Assembly: GCA_002105175.1 (NCBI GenBank) | Contig: MCGE01000022.1 | Location: 496,001 to 560,000 of the forward strand | DNA from: Absidia repens | Lineage: Eukaryota; Mucoromycota; Mucoromycetes; Mucorales; Cunninghamellaceae | Direction of reading: 5' to 3' | DNA length: 64,000 nucleotides | In this document: positions 35,793-47,998 of the stretch, piece after piece | Position numbering within the stretch: position 1 is the stretch's first letter | Layout of the letters: each line of letters begins with the position of its first letter | Position numbers and translations under genes: made by a program | Notes under the pieces: model-generated | Database searches by the model: none | Told to the model about the DNA's origin: nothing | What the model saw: the letters and a program-made list of their open reading frames with translations, nothing else

Positions 35793-38700
35793 CTTGATGT
35801 ATTTTGTAAGGGGGGAATGATGTGTATAAAATTAAAAGTGAGTGTAATACCAGTCAAAGATATTGGGATTTAAAAAAGATAAAGAGTGGGAAAAGGTGGT
35901 TTCATATTTGAGGCAAGTCATATATATATGAATAAATACATAAAAAGAACGAGGTAAGAAAAACCGAAGTGCGTGACGAAAAAGAGACTTTTTATTGAAC
36001 AGCCGCCGTGCTAATTCCCAACATTTAGATATCTTGTGCCTTTCTTTTTGGCCAATCAATTTAGTGAGTGGTCTCCTTTCTTCAACAATCACTTTTTTGT
36101 GTTTGATCAAGTGCTTTTGATCCATTGATTTGATCTTTGAGTAAAACGTGTGATCAGCGAGTCATTCGAGTCTATTGTTTTATTGGTAATCCTCTTTTGA
36201 ACATGATTTGGCATGATAGGATATGATGGAATTATTTTCTCGTATCCTCCCCCCTTTATATAAATATTCTATACAATGATCTTAATAATACAATCCTTAC
36301 TCGAATGGAAAACTCTTCATCACACTGAGACAGTATAGTACTGCATTCTTCAGATATGTTCGTAAATGTAAAACGTAGTTCCGTCTTTCGTTTCTTATTT
36401 TTTTTTTTTTTTTTTTTTTTTTTTGCGTCCTAGTACGAAGACCGTACAAACTCTGATCATTTCCTGATTACCATGCTTGTCCAATCAGATTTCGTATTTT
36501 CTTTTTGTAGTAAACTTGTCATGGGTAATTAGAATGACTCTGCGGTGGTTCTCAGATTTTGAGAAACGCCGTAACATGCGCAGAATGAGACCTAGAATTC
36601 AATTACCAATATCCCAATAAGATTATTATTTGTCTTTGAAAACTCTTTGTTATCTTAGCGGGATATATATATGGTATATTCAGTCTAACGGAAGTTACGC
36701 TTATGACACGGTCAAGGCTGATTGATATATAAAGTAACCTTGACCTGGCAACCAGTCAGTAGACTTTGAGAGTGGGGCAAGGACTTAGAAAGCAATGCAA
36801 AATACTCTATATTTGTAGCTGCATATATGATACAGCATGATCTATATTTATTTGTATGATTGTTCGAGCAATATGGGCATGTTGGATACTAAGTGATATA
36901 AGACTGCCAACAATTTGGAGAAAAGTGGTCATTGTGAGTGAATAAAAAGCAAGTGCTTCGCAAGACACTTTTAAAACAACTACAAATAATGACATTTTTA
37001 AGTATACTACAAGTCAGAGGCTTTTAAAAAAAAATGCATATTTTATTAAGCCAAGTTGGCATATACTAATACTAAAAACGGGAGGTTCATTATAACGAGT
37101 GATTCAACAGAGGGATCTACTGGTGGATGCATGAGGGAGACTAATGCGAGTTTTGAAATATGGCCAATATTAATCTAAAGGGACGCATGTAAAATGGGAA
37201 CCAGTGTATTGTACAAGACGTAAGACGACAAAATTGGCATCTGTTATTGAAGCACAACAAAGGTCAACACTAATCTAACCGGGGGGACGGTAAAAAGGGA
37301 TCTATTGTACAAGACATGACAGACTCTGATGGAACATATTTCATTGAAGCATGTAAAAGAAGGCATATTTTATTCAGATGTAGATACAAACTATGACCAA
37401 ACTAACTTTAAACTAAGCAAATGAAGGCTTCAAAAAGCCATCTAATGGTGGTTCCAAATCCTGAATCCAAAATGAAAGGGTTTCCCCATGCATCTTGTCA
37501 TCCCTGTTCTGAAACCCCTTCTAAACAAGTCCTGATACTAGTCTAAGATCACCATAACCTCAAAAGAGTTGAATGATGAAGGAAAAAAGAAATGAAAAGA
37601 AAGGGAGAGGGAGAAAAATAAAATTTGAGAGTAAATAAAAATCATGTGGGCGGAATTTGAAATGTTTTCTCTGCCCTCTTGATGTATATGTAGTTCTGAC
37701 CATTTCCCAGTTTTGTTGAAAAAAACACAAAGGATAAATTCCACGAGATTACTGTATTTCTATATATAGCATGCATGCACACATCAGAATACCGATATCA
37801 CCCAAAATAACGATGCAATTTTGTTTTTCCGTTGATATCGTTATTGTCGGTACTTACAGTATCTTTTTCTTTTCTTTGTTTGAAAAAACCCGCCAGCCTT
37901 CTTTCTTTAAATTTCAAACTCTCTCTTGTCTTTGGTTTCCTGCCACGCTGTCTACCCCTCCCCCTCCTATACATATACTATCTCCTTCGCACATTCTACA
38001 CGCCGAGAACGATTCGGTTTTTGTTACTCACGTAGGTATTAATAAGAAGCTCAATATTATATAGATTGGGAGCAAATTAATATTTATTTTATTGCTTGAG
38101 TATACATCCTTTTTCTCAGTTTCGTTTCTCGTCCGCTCCAAAATCATTTATCTCTGTCTTGAGAGTATTTCTTCCCCGTCTCTACATGATTTTTCCCGTA
38201 TCCCAAAATACTTTTCCCTCTCTCCATTTTAATTTATTTATGCCGACTATCACTTTATTTCGCATTCATCTCAATCTAAAGTCAATAAACTGTAGCATGG
38301 CAAGTTTAAATCAGCAGTGGAACCATTAAAAATACCCTGCACTGTACCATGTTGGCACTCCCCTCCCCCGAAATTTTATTGGGCAAAAATACGAATCTAG
38401 GAACGAAGAGGGTACGAAACTGAGTTTTACATTTAAGAATTTATTGAAAATACCAGAAAAGTCCAGTACATACAGTGCGGCACTGTTCTTTACATTTTTA
38501 GAATTTAAACAGACATTGCACTGGTTTTTAAAACACCGAGATTAGGAACAGCGTAGGATTGAAACTAAGCATGCGACGATCCATGTCATTTGGATATTCG
38601 GCGAAACCAAATATAAAATATCTATTCCATGTAAGAAAGACATTCCTTCGTGCTGTTCTTTGCTTCGCAAGCTAGTTTTGACTTTGCTCATAGACTCTTG

Positions 38701-39249
38701 TCAACATTAAAAATGATCGATCATCGTATCCCATTCCGCCCGTCATTTTATTCTTTCCTTTTTTAAAAAATAAAGTTTCCGGATAGATATCAACGCAACT
38801 TTCAGCTATATATAAAATGAAAATTCTACTGTATGATAAATCGTGGTATATTAATGAAAAGCATCACATGATGTAAATCTCCCGCTTTCCGGGACGGTGT
38901 TCATTTTTTTTCTTTGATTTAGGTTTTCCAAAGCCTCTTGAAATTCTTTTATTTTGTCTTGGCATGAATAAGATTTTGGTATAGTCTAATCACCCAGTCA
39001 TAACTATTATTTACAGCTAAACTCGCTCATAAGCATGTAATAATGCTCGTTTGTTTGTTAATTCAATTATACGTTATACGTACAATATGTATGTTTTCAG
39101 TGTTTCAGACAATTTTTATGTATACATGTATACTTTTAGAACAATCATGCAAAAATAGTCTTAGCACGCTCTAGATTTCGTCAGATATTTATTTTGTTTT
39201 GGGCGGCGTTTAAAAGTTGTTCCTGAGCAATAAATGACCATTTCAAAAT
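35793..39249. other. Long intergenic region with dispersed-repeat copy D
   Basis: About 3.4 kb. Contains the GT4 promoter, a T run of about 28 (36397-36424), an extended dispersed-repeat copy (37070-37690) and AT-rich DNA before the ADAM gene. ORFs such as 37771-38064 and 35832-36125 have biased, low-complexity compositions and no support. Confidence 0.55.
37070..37690 (-). repeat. Dispersed hairpin repeat, copy D (reverse, extended)
   Basis: The core at 37360-37690 reads GGGTTTCCCCATGCATCTTG ... GAAACCCC, then CTTCTAAACAAGTCCTGATA and, at the far end, CATGTGGGCGGAATTTGAAATG. The 300 bp before it repeat smaller blocks (TATTGAAGCA, CAACACTAATCTAACC, TATTGTACAAGAC) two or three times, so this copy has an internally repetitive flank. 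Confidence 0.85.
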
Positions 39250-39475
39250 ATGTTCTACTTTTTCTTTTTTTTATTTCTTTTTTCTTTTTTCTTTTTTTAC
39301 TATCCCAATCCCCTTTTTTTGTATTTTATTGCCAGTGAAATTTGTATTATTATTGTATGTTTGCATTTTATAGAAGATATTGTGTACATACACTTGTTTT
39401 GTTACTGCTTTTATCCGTTTTAGTTTCTGGTCAGTAAAAAGGTCACACTCCCCCATTTGTAATATTACCTTGCTG

Positions 39476-39517
<42 letters not shown>

Positions 39518-42500
39518 GTTGCCCTTGACATGTAGGCCATAGTGTTGACAATCGAAAACTCAATCGTGTTGAATCCTTGACAAATGTGAAAGTAGACATT
39601 GCACCAAGACCGTTCTCTTTTTACACCAAGCGCGGTATGACCTTTAACCCACTTGTCAACAGCACCAGCAAAGTGACCAATATCGAAAACGACGACATTA
39701 TACGGATACAGTTTCAAGCGTACGACCAAACATATGCTTTGCACTTGGAACCTAATACGGACCTGTTGCATCCTCAAGCCGCCTTTATGTATAAAGGGAC
39801 ACAAGAGCCTATCCACACTCGCCAATTCTATATTTACCGTGGCTATGCTGTACGTACTTCCTCATCTGATATTCGGTGGCAAAAAGACCAACTTGGTGCT
39901 CTTTCTCGTGATGATGGCGGTGATGATTTCTCCGAAAATGGCAATGGCGATATTCTTGGTTGGGCAAGGGTGATTCTTAGGCATGATTTGACGTAAGTTC
40001 CAAAAATATATAAATATCGATCAATGAAAAAAAACAGACAAATTAGGCTAGTTTGCATCTTTTATCAATGCAAAAGTAGATATGTTTTATGCTTGTTTAT
40101 TACACTTTAGATGCCATTTATAGAACAATGTCTCATCCTTTTTTTTTTTTTTACGAATGGGTTTTAGGGCCAATGATATGGCGAATCCGGTATTTGAAGG
40201 CACCTTTGAAATACTAAATGACATTTACCATATCAAGTCAATGTACATGTATCATCGCGCAAAAAGGTCTGACGACGTAACACTGGCTAGCAGCACTTCT
40301 TCTATGGTGGTGTATCGAGACTCCGACACTTCCTTAGTCGCACAACAACAATTGGGCGATGATTTCAATTCACTTCAACGGCGCACTTCCTCATCCAACG
40401 TTACTTTGGCTACTGAACAGCAACCAGGGTGTGGCACTGATAGGCTGTCTTCCAACTATCCCGAGCAAGATTTACACAACGCCTTTATTTTGCGACCTGG
40501 ACATCCGGCTTCTGGTCATGATGGTTTATTTGTCCCTCCTTCTTCCTTCTCTATGGCTGGTCACTCCTCATTATTAAACAAGCGTGCTCCAAGTGGGTGT
40601 CCTACTACGAAACAAAGTAAATCAAAGAATAGATGAAAAATATGCGCAGACGTATCTCGTACTGACTAGTTTTATTTTTTATCTATTATTCCTGTTATAA
40701 TTTATAGTTGCATACATGGGTGCCGGTAACTATCAATCATATTTTGCTTATATTAAATACTTATGTCGCTTTATTTCTATTTTATAATAGCTGCTGATTG
40801 CACATACACCAAATATTATCAATCGAAACAGCAAGCACAACTACAAATTATATCTGATTGGAACTCCGTCTCTGCATTATATGAAAGGCAATTCAATATT
40901 CAGCTTGGTTTAGTGAACATCACCGTCATGGACGAGCTCTGTCCCACAACACCTTCATCGGAACATGCATGGAACAGAGGTTGCTCTGATGATTATACTC
41001 TGGATGATCGTCTTAGTGACTTCAGTCGTTGGCGTGGATCAATGAGCGACGATGGAATTGCATTGTGGCATCTTTTGACCAATTGTGCGTAAGTGATACA
41101 TAATTTTTTTCACAGAATGCAACGACAATAGTACTAACCGTATATTTTACTAATGTTTAAGGACTGGCGTTGAAGTAGGAATTGCCTGGGTGGGTCAATT
41201 ATGCCAATCTGAATCAAGCTCACAAACTTCCTCAACTGGCGACACTCAATACGTTGCAGGCGCTGGTGTTTCTTCTATCAGTAAGTTACCTTTATTTTTA
41301 TTTTTTTGGATATACAATTATTAATTGACTTTACTAAAATCGCATTTGTTTTTTATTTTTTAAAAAAAAAAAGTTCGGGATGAGTGGAAAGTTATTGCAC
41401 ATGAAATTGGACATGGTAAGTGGAACAGAATTACTGGTTGAGTGAGTTGAAAGGGTACACACTCGACTAACTTTTTTTTTGGAAATTTTTTTATTAGGAT
41501 TTGGTAAGCCGAAGAAAATTGCAAAAATGTAAACCATTGTTCCTGGCTCACATTACAACTTGCGTTTGTTTTTATTTTACGCAATTCACAGGTGCGAATC
41601 ACGATTGTAATCCTGGGAATTGTCCTTGCAGTGGATCTGGATGCAACTGTTGTCCCCTCAGTGCTACAGTGTGCGATGCCGGGGGCTCTTACATTATGAA
41701 CCCAACGTCAAATGTCTCTGCGCAAGAATTTAGCCCATGTTCTGTAACAACAATTTGCAATAAATTCTCAGATATTGGAACATGTTTACAGGGTAAGAAA
41801 GACGTGGGGGACGTTCTCTTTGATTGGAGACCTACATGCTGACATTGTTGAGTCGTTTGATTTTTCATGTAGATCCTGGCAATAGAACTATTGAAGCTCT
41901 CCAAATGTGTGGTAACGGTATCGTGGAAGATGGCGAAGAATGCGATCCTGGCGATCAGTCAAGCTCGTGCTGTGATGCAGCTACATGCAAGTTCATCAAC
42001 AATGCTGTGTGCGAGTAAGTAGATTTAACAAGATAAAAGATAGACATTCATCTTACTTACACTTCTATCACTTACTAGCGATGCCAATGACTCATGTTGT
42101 AACCAATGCCAATACCGGAGCAGCAGTTATGAATGTCGACCAGCATCCACTTCGTGTGACATTCCTGAGTTTTGCACTGGAATATCAGGAACATGCCCCA
42201 CGGACGTTTACACTGAAGATGGAACCGAATGTGGAACTGGACTGAAATGTGCATCAGGTCAATGTACTTCAAGGGATCTACAGTGTCAGAACAGAGGCTT
42301 CACCATGAATGTCACGAAAGCTTGCTCTTCCAGCAACTCTTGTTCTCTCTCCTGTAACAACGCGTCTGGATCTGGGTGTCTCGTTTTTAGCGGTGGTCTT
42401 ATTGATGGCACTCCATGTGGATCTAATGGAGTTTGCAAGGATGGTGATTGTGATGAAGGAAGCATATGTAAGAAAATATGTATATATATCGCATCAACCA

Positions 42501-42968
42501 AATTATGGTAATACTTACACTACACATTTATTTTTAGCGCAACGTGCTTTATATTGGCTTTCCACGCATCAAAATATTGCTATCCCTGTAGGTGTGGTAC
42601 TAGGTGTCCTGATATTAGGGAGCCTGGCATGGTGCTTCTATGCTGGCTGTTGTGGCCGTGGTGGCTGGCGGAACCGCAAAAGCAAGAAAAGAATTGAGAC
42701 ACCAATGGCGAATATACCTGTGCTAGAAATTAGGACCTCTCTACCACCTTCATCACCACCATCATCACATTACCGTTATGGAAACAACCGCGTCTCCTCT
42801 CCTCCTCCTCCTCCTCCAGTTCACCAAAACTTCAAGGACCCAGCAGATGAAGGCTACAGTGGACAAATTTGTTCATCGCCTATTGCTACCTCCCCACACG
42901 CACTCCATAATCCTCCATCTTCCCCTCCTCCCCCACCAATTCATGTACATTCACACGCACAATTGTAG
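39250..42968 (+). CDS. ADAM-type metalloprotease with disintegrin-like domain and TM anchor
   Basis: Type I membrane zinc protease. Exons: 39536-39992, 40168-40616, 40708-40725, 40791-41088, 41162-41280, 41374-41415, 41498-41503, 41592-41792, 41873-42014, 42079-42467, 42538-42968; 849 residues plus a first exon that is uncertain (an ATG at 39250 opens a hydrophobic leader). Order: prodomain (SVDNRKLNRVESL), reprolysin domain (VAYMGAAADCTYTKYY type start), zinc motif HEIGHGFGANHDC, the M-x-P turn (YIMNPTS), a disintegrin-like Cys-rich region (CGNGIVEDGEECDPG ... FCTG), a Cys-rich domain, one TM helix (IPVGVVLGVLILGSLAW) and a Pro-rich cytosolic tail. The HEXGHXXGXXH motif is complete only if a 6-nt exon is included. 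Matches fungal ADAMs. Substrate unknown. Confidence 0.88.
39480..39514. repeat. Poly-T homopolymer in ADAM first intron
   Basis: About 35 T upstream of the acceptor at 39535, most likely the polypyrimidine tract of the first intron. Confidence 0.85.
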
Positions 42969-43298
42969 ATTAGTCAATTATATACCATTTTAGACCTTGT
43001 TTACTTGAAATAAAATACAAATATTTATTTTTAAATAGCCACATTGTTGCATTCCAGCTGATACGGCTCCTCTGGTCACAACTACATTACTGAGCGCGTC
43101 ATCTCTCAACGAGGACGGTTGCAGATAAAGTCATTAGCATTGTTTGAAAGGACTTTATTAGGTTCCTGTAGCTATAGAAATTATTATTGTATCCATTTCA
43201 CAATCTTCTTTGAATAAAAACTATTTAACTTTTATTACCCGTTTGCTTTTGTCGTTCGTTAGATTAATAGTAATAAAGTCAAGATATATTTTTATTTA

Positions 43299-43330
<32 letters not shown>

Positions 43331-45056
43331 AGCTATGATAACTAAATCTGTGTATATATTGTAAATGGTATCATCGACACCTGTTTTAAGGTATGGCTAT
43401 GAGGAGAAGGTGAGTCTCGAACGTGTGTAATGTGTGGAGTCTGTGTATGTGGGGAAAGAAAAGATAGTCGAAGGTACATATTGAGGGTGGAGCATTTTGA
43501 TGAAGTAGTTCAGTCAGAGAGGATAAGCTATGCCATTCTACCCTAACTGCCAAACAGACTACAGTGAACCCCTTCATCGAATTTGACCGAAATTGGTCCC
43601 ATCTTGTTTGCAAAGCCATCAAAAGAATAAAAATCAACGTTATCATACTGTCTTGAAAAGAGAGACATCCTCATGATAATGTCAATATACTGCTGATTTG
43701 CCATAAAACCAATAAAAAGTACTGATTTCCGCCAAAAAATAATAATTGCAAACCAAAATCCACATGAGAGGAAAACTATTTCAAAATCCGCCCACGTGAA
43801 ATATTTTATTTTCTTTCTCCCGACTTTTATATTTTTTTGGCTCTCTTCTTGATTATTATTATTTTTTTTTTATCTTTACTTTTTCTTCGCCATTCAACTT
43901 CTGTGGAGCCATGTTGGACTAAGAATAGTACCAGGACTAGTTTAGAAGGGGTTTCAGCTCAGGGATTACAAGGTGCATGGAGAAACCCTTTCATTTTGGA
44001 TTCAGGATTTGGGACCACCATTAGGTGACTTTTTGGAGCATTCATTAGCTTAGTTTAGTATTAGTTTGTCCATAGTTTGTATCTATTATCTGAATAAAAT
44101 ATGTCTCTTTTTACTTGTTTCAATGAAATATGTCTCATTAGTCTCTCTTTTGGTTTGCACAATAGATTCCTTTTGTTTTTATTTTTTACTAGCAATCAAT
44201 CCCGTTTGATCAGTTTTGATTGTTTGTACTGTTTCAATAAAAAACAAAAAAAAAAAAAAACAAAAAAGAAAGCCTTGTACAATATATAGCCCTCGTATTA
44301 CAACCATTCCTTTATGTTCCATTAGGATAGTATTGACCTGTCTTGAAATCTCAAAATAGTCTCCCTCATATTACCCCGCATCAAACCCTTTGTTACGATG
44401 AACTTTTCGTCTTTAGTTTTACAATATACCAATATGCTTCAATAACGTATACCTTTTTATTAACAATCCTCTGACCCATCTGATAATAAACAATGTTGCT
44501 TTTGCAGTCTGTATTGTATGCGTACTACCAAACACTTTCCCTCTAATTAACCCACTATGACTAATTTTCCCTTAAAGACTCACGGACTTCTATCAAAGAT
44601 AGCCATATTTACGGTCAACCAATCATATAACTCAATGAGGTCGTGCTTGCGCCATGGCCAATGCAATAAAAAAATTGGCACTACTATTTATCTATGTTTA
44701 CTTTCCCACTCCTCTGTGACCTAGTGATCAATTGAGAGTTCAAGATTCACTTAATATAAAGTATGACGGTATTCCCTTTCTATCGTTCCTAAAAGAAATG
44801 GACACATGTATAAAACATAGGAGACAATAATAATTGTAATTTGTTGTATATACAATGTGTAGTTTATTCAAATGGTATATTTGTAAAATAGAGGGACAAT
44901 ATAACTAAATATTGATGTAACTAGATGGCGTAAGGTAAAGGGACGTTGAATACCAAGCACAGTATAATACAGGGCAAAGCCATAAGATATCTTGGACAAG
45001 TAGGCCATTGAAGTACTTTAAGTATAAATGCAATAAAATAGAAATTTGTATTATTA
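42969..45056. other. Convergent intergenic region with dispersed-repeat copy E
   Basis: 3' flanks of ADAM and PGAP1. Holds a (TA)n run at about 43302-43331, a plus-strand frame opposite ORF 43386-43646 with no features, and repeat copy E. Confidence 0.6.
43690..44640 (+). repeat. Dispersed hairpin repeat, copy E (longest)
   Basis: Starts near TTTCCGCC...AATTGCAAACC, passes CCGCCCACGTGAAAT, a pyrimidine-rich block, CCATTCAACTTC, then the core (GGACTAGTTTAGAAGGGG, ATTACAAGGTGCATGG, GAAACCCTTTCATTTTGG), TTAGCTTAGTTTAGTATTAG, CTGAATAAAATATGTCTC and a distal part to ATCAAAGATAGCCATATT and CCAACCAATCATATAA-like sequence. Shares nearly this whole extent with copy F. Confidence 0.85.
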
Positions 45057-47998
45057 TCAGTATCGTATTGTCACTTTTATTTTACTTTCGCTGTCCTCTT
45101 TTTTGATACTGTACCTTGATTTACAAATGCTGTCACACCACCCGATAGTGTACAAAAGACCCAATGCAACGATTACGTCCATATCGCACAGGATACTTGT
45201 CAAAGATGCCGAGTAATGCCATCCCACCATCAAATCACGTATATATACAATCACCCTAGGAATATGGTAGGGAAGCCATGTTGTCAAAACCATGAACACT
45301 GCGAATTGACACCGGTACTTGATCCAATCACTTGTGCTATTCTATAAACCCATTCAGTATAAAGAATCATGAGTCAATCAAGATCATCATCATCGTTTAT
45401 ATAAATATGTATATATATGGACACCACTTACCGACAACCTTGCAGAAGAATATGATGCGGCACATAAAAACAGCCACTGAAGATAAATCACCATAACTAC
45501 AATGGATATGGGAAGCCAACTAAGACAACTGATCAATACAATCCACACGGCGCAATTGGTATAGGCGAACCTTGGTCTTGATGATGTTGAAGAAGGCATA
45601 ATCCATTGTAAAACATAGACAAGTAGGGACAGAATCACAGATATAGACATAAGAAGGCCAGCTGCTAGTATAAATAAAGCCAATGGAATTCCCCACAGAA
45701 ACGTTGGTAAATGGTATACATTGCCGACCAGCCATTCAGAGTCCATTTGTTCTGGCCATGCTTGTTGTATGCATGTCACCAATACTACCAGAATGCACAA
45801 ATTCAAAAATGAGTACTTGCCCCTGTTGGTTAGCCAGGCCATTAAGCTACCGGCAAGATCAATGCACGGGCGACGATCCGGGGACAAAGACGACAATTGG
45901 TGTGACATAAAAGAGAGAGTCACTACAAATAAGCACATGGGTAACGCCGGGCCCAGTCGAAGCACGGATTTGCCGATACTGCCATACCAGTCCAGTTTGA
46001 GCAAGAGATGAATAGGACCATGGTCATGCGAAAGTGGCCAAACAGTCAAAATCAATCCATCCGTGCTGTCCTTGTCATTCCCATTGAGCGGCTGTCCACG
46101 GTGGAGATGGATAGGTGCAGAGATTTGATCGTTGCTGAGGATGTGGAATTTGGATTCACCGTAAAAAGATTGTTTCACCAGGGGTTGATATGTCTTGCTA
46201 CTTGAAGGTTTGGAGAAGAATGAAGAGGAGTTGCCAACCACCGACAGCTTAAATGCCAGAAGAGGTGATTTGATTTCAGGGAAATGGAAGACAGATCCCA
46301 AATATTGCTGACTATCAACTTCAAGCAGGGCACCTTTGTTGAAAGCCAATTCCCAAAACGATGATAGTCCAAACTTCTCTATACCCTGATTTGTAGTTGA
46401 TGCATACATGCCTGTCCGTATAAAATGGTCCTTGTTGAGGTTTTCTTGTTCATAATCCATCACCAAAATATCGAAATCCTTCAAGAAATCGTATTCCAAA
46501 TTGAGCAGCCATAACGGTGATTCATTGTGTTCAAACGGTTGAGTTTTGCCCTTTGTTGGTGATGGTAGAATGTGGAATCCTGACTTCACTGATGAGCACC
46601 CAAGGTTGTCCGCATCCGTTTTACAAAGTCGAACACGCAATAAGTTGAGATGTTGGATGTTGGTGATGATTCCCATATCCCCAATATGTTTGTTGAGTGT
46701 AAACACTAATTGTTGTCCATTTTGAGGTTGAAGGTATTGTGGTTTCGTTCCATCGATGTATATGGAGCTAGCTGATAAATTTGGTGTTTTCCATTCTAAT
46801 ATTGAGAAAATTAAATAGGTGACGTTTAGTTTATCTGTTAACTATTTTTTAAAAAAAAAAAATATCTTACCTGAATCCATTACTGCAGACTGAGGGGGAG
46901 ATAAATAACTCTTGAAAATATGCATCCGATCATTTGCCGGCACAGTTTGCGAGGGAGAACGAATATCAGTAATATCGACTAGGGCAGCTGCGACTTTTTT
47001 CACTAATTGGTTGCACCACAAGATTGCCATATGGTCACATCCAGTCCAAACACCAGGTATTGCTGTTGTAAACACGGTCAATGCAGAAGGAGAGGGGGAA
47101 AGAATGGCCGCATCGGAATTAACAATGGTATCTTGAGTCCCACCAGCCAATGATATGAGTACGGTATTGTTGAGGGGTTGAGACAAGGAGTGTCGATATA
47201 TCTCGTCTAGGGTTGAATCAAGAATAATGGGAGGTATGCTATGGGGAGTTGCTAGAGTGAAGATGGTGTTGATTGATCCCGTTTCATAATTTGGAAGGTG
47301 TTGCATCACGCGAGCCACAATACCGCCCATGCTATGACCCACCACAAGAACTGACTTAGGCACTGGTCGTCCTTGATATTCGGCAATCGGTTGATAAAAC
47401 GACAGGATTTTTTTGGTTGCATCATTGAGATACTCTGCTTGGTCTTGAATCAATCCACCGTCAATGGCTGAGAACTCCTCGTTCAAATCCACTATAGAAA
47501 AAATAAGCACGCGCATGTTATTTAAAGAAAGTCATTTACAATCATAAGCTGTATATATATATTATTACCTGTGAAGACATCCAATCCATATCTATAGTTT
47601 TTTGAAGGTAGACCTTGATAGTAGTAGGCGGATTCCGCGGCAATAGACCGTCCCTGTTTGTAGCTACCTGCATGGCCAGGAATAAAGAGAGTGGGCACAC
47701 CTTGAAGCTGAATACAATAAAAGAACCAAATTAATGAATAAAACTACGTGCATATAAATTGAATAAAACATAATAATACCTGACTAGGAGAGTCGATCCC
47801 ACCTTCACGATAAAGATACAGAGAGTATTTGGCGGCCAATCGTGACTGAGGGACGGGAATATGAATAAACGAAGGTCGTGAGTATGACATTTGGCAACCA
47901 GGAGCATCACGTTGATGACGAATGAAGGAGTCCAATATCATATAACAACCAAGAAGATTGATGGCGATCAACGCCAACAAGGAAAATCTTGGCGTCAT
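45057..47998 (-). CDS. GPI inositol deacylase, PGAP1/BST1 family
   Basis: ER membrane lipase that removes the inositol-linked acyl chain from GPI anchors before export. Exons 47998-47780, 47707-47569, 47491-46871, 46795-45432, 45341-45057; 2,628 nt, 875 residues, phases consistent. ATG 47998 is chosen because a hydrophobic helix (LLALIAINLLGCYMILDSF) follows at once as signal-anchor. Family landmarks are GCQMSYSRP...FIHIP, KYSLYLYREGG, FIPGHAGSYKQGRSIAAES and the nucleophile elbow VVGHSMGGIVAR (Ser near residue 170). His in the CDHMAILWCNQLV segment fits the catalytic His. The C-terminal half has several membrane helices. The protein is somewhat shorter than yeast Bst1. Confidence 0.92.

Noticed and set aside
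37771..38064. Two overlapping plus-strand ORFs with hydrophobic, Pro-rich content
   Set aside because: Biased composition from a pyrimidine-rich region; no initiation context, splice partners or family motif.
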